This document shows positions 5,055 to 5,114 of a DNA stretch of 5,114 nt, piece by piece (positions within the stretch are counted from its first letter, which is position 1; the number at the start of each line of letters is the position of its first letter). The stretch covers positions 1-5,114 of the forward strand of contig CAKUCJ010000118.1 in the NCBI GenBank assembly GCA_934643435.1, given 5' to 3'. A program made the translations under genes and the position numbers. Source of the stretch: an uncultured Collinsella sp. GTDB lineage: Bacteria > Actinomycetota > Coriobacteriia > Coriobacteriales > Coriobacteriaceae. The notes under the pieces are model-generated. The model did no database searches. It was not told the origin of the DNA and saw nothing but the letters and a program-made list of their open reading frames with translations.

Positions 5055-5114
5055 ACCCAAAATAAAGACAGGATATAGGCGAGATTACGCTGGTTGACCA
5101 CAACATCTAGGCCT

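Overview
The window looks like chromosomal core DNA from a moderately GC-rich actinomycetotal bacterium, most likely class Coriobacteriia (Collinsella-like). This rests on three things: a primary sigma factor with a long acidic then basic N-terminal extension, GC-ending codons in every gene, and an asp23-fakA-recG gene order that is also common in Bacillota. The genus is inferred from memory of such proteins. No database was searched.

Every gene is on the minus strand, so the genes read from right to left. From the right edge these are: a 118-bp leader with a perfect 12-bp palindrome; rpoD (primary sigma factor, GTG start at 4996, stop at 3653); a gene-free stretch of 315 bp (3338-3652); two identical tRNA-Asn(GTT) genes with one strong promoter and one terminator; then an apparent operon of asp23 (2957-2601), fakA (2573-912) and recG (from 902, running off the left edge just before the Walker A motif).

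The gene-free stretch is the most unusual part. It holds a perfect 12-bp hairpin 2 nt after the rpoD stop, a 92-nt imperfect inverted repeat of about 39 base pairs (3514-3605) whose inner part is a bidirectional terminator, three degenerate copies of a CCCCARGTGCCG unit (3430-3479), and the UP element and promoter of the tRNA genes.

The genes serve core functions: transcription initiation (RpoD), asparagine decoding, cell-envelope or lipid-linked physiology (Asp23 family), phosphorylation of exogenous fatty acids (FakA, whose FakB partner is not visible here) and replication-fork repair (RecG). I found no CRISPR array, intact transposase, phage gene or defence system. The long plus-strand open frames opposite fakA and rpoD are explained by codon usage and are not called. 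The candidate for something undescribed is the structured intergenic element between rpoD and the tRNA genes.
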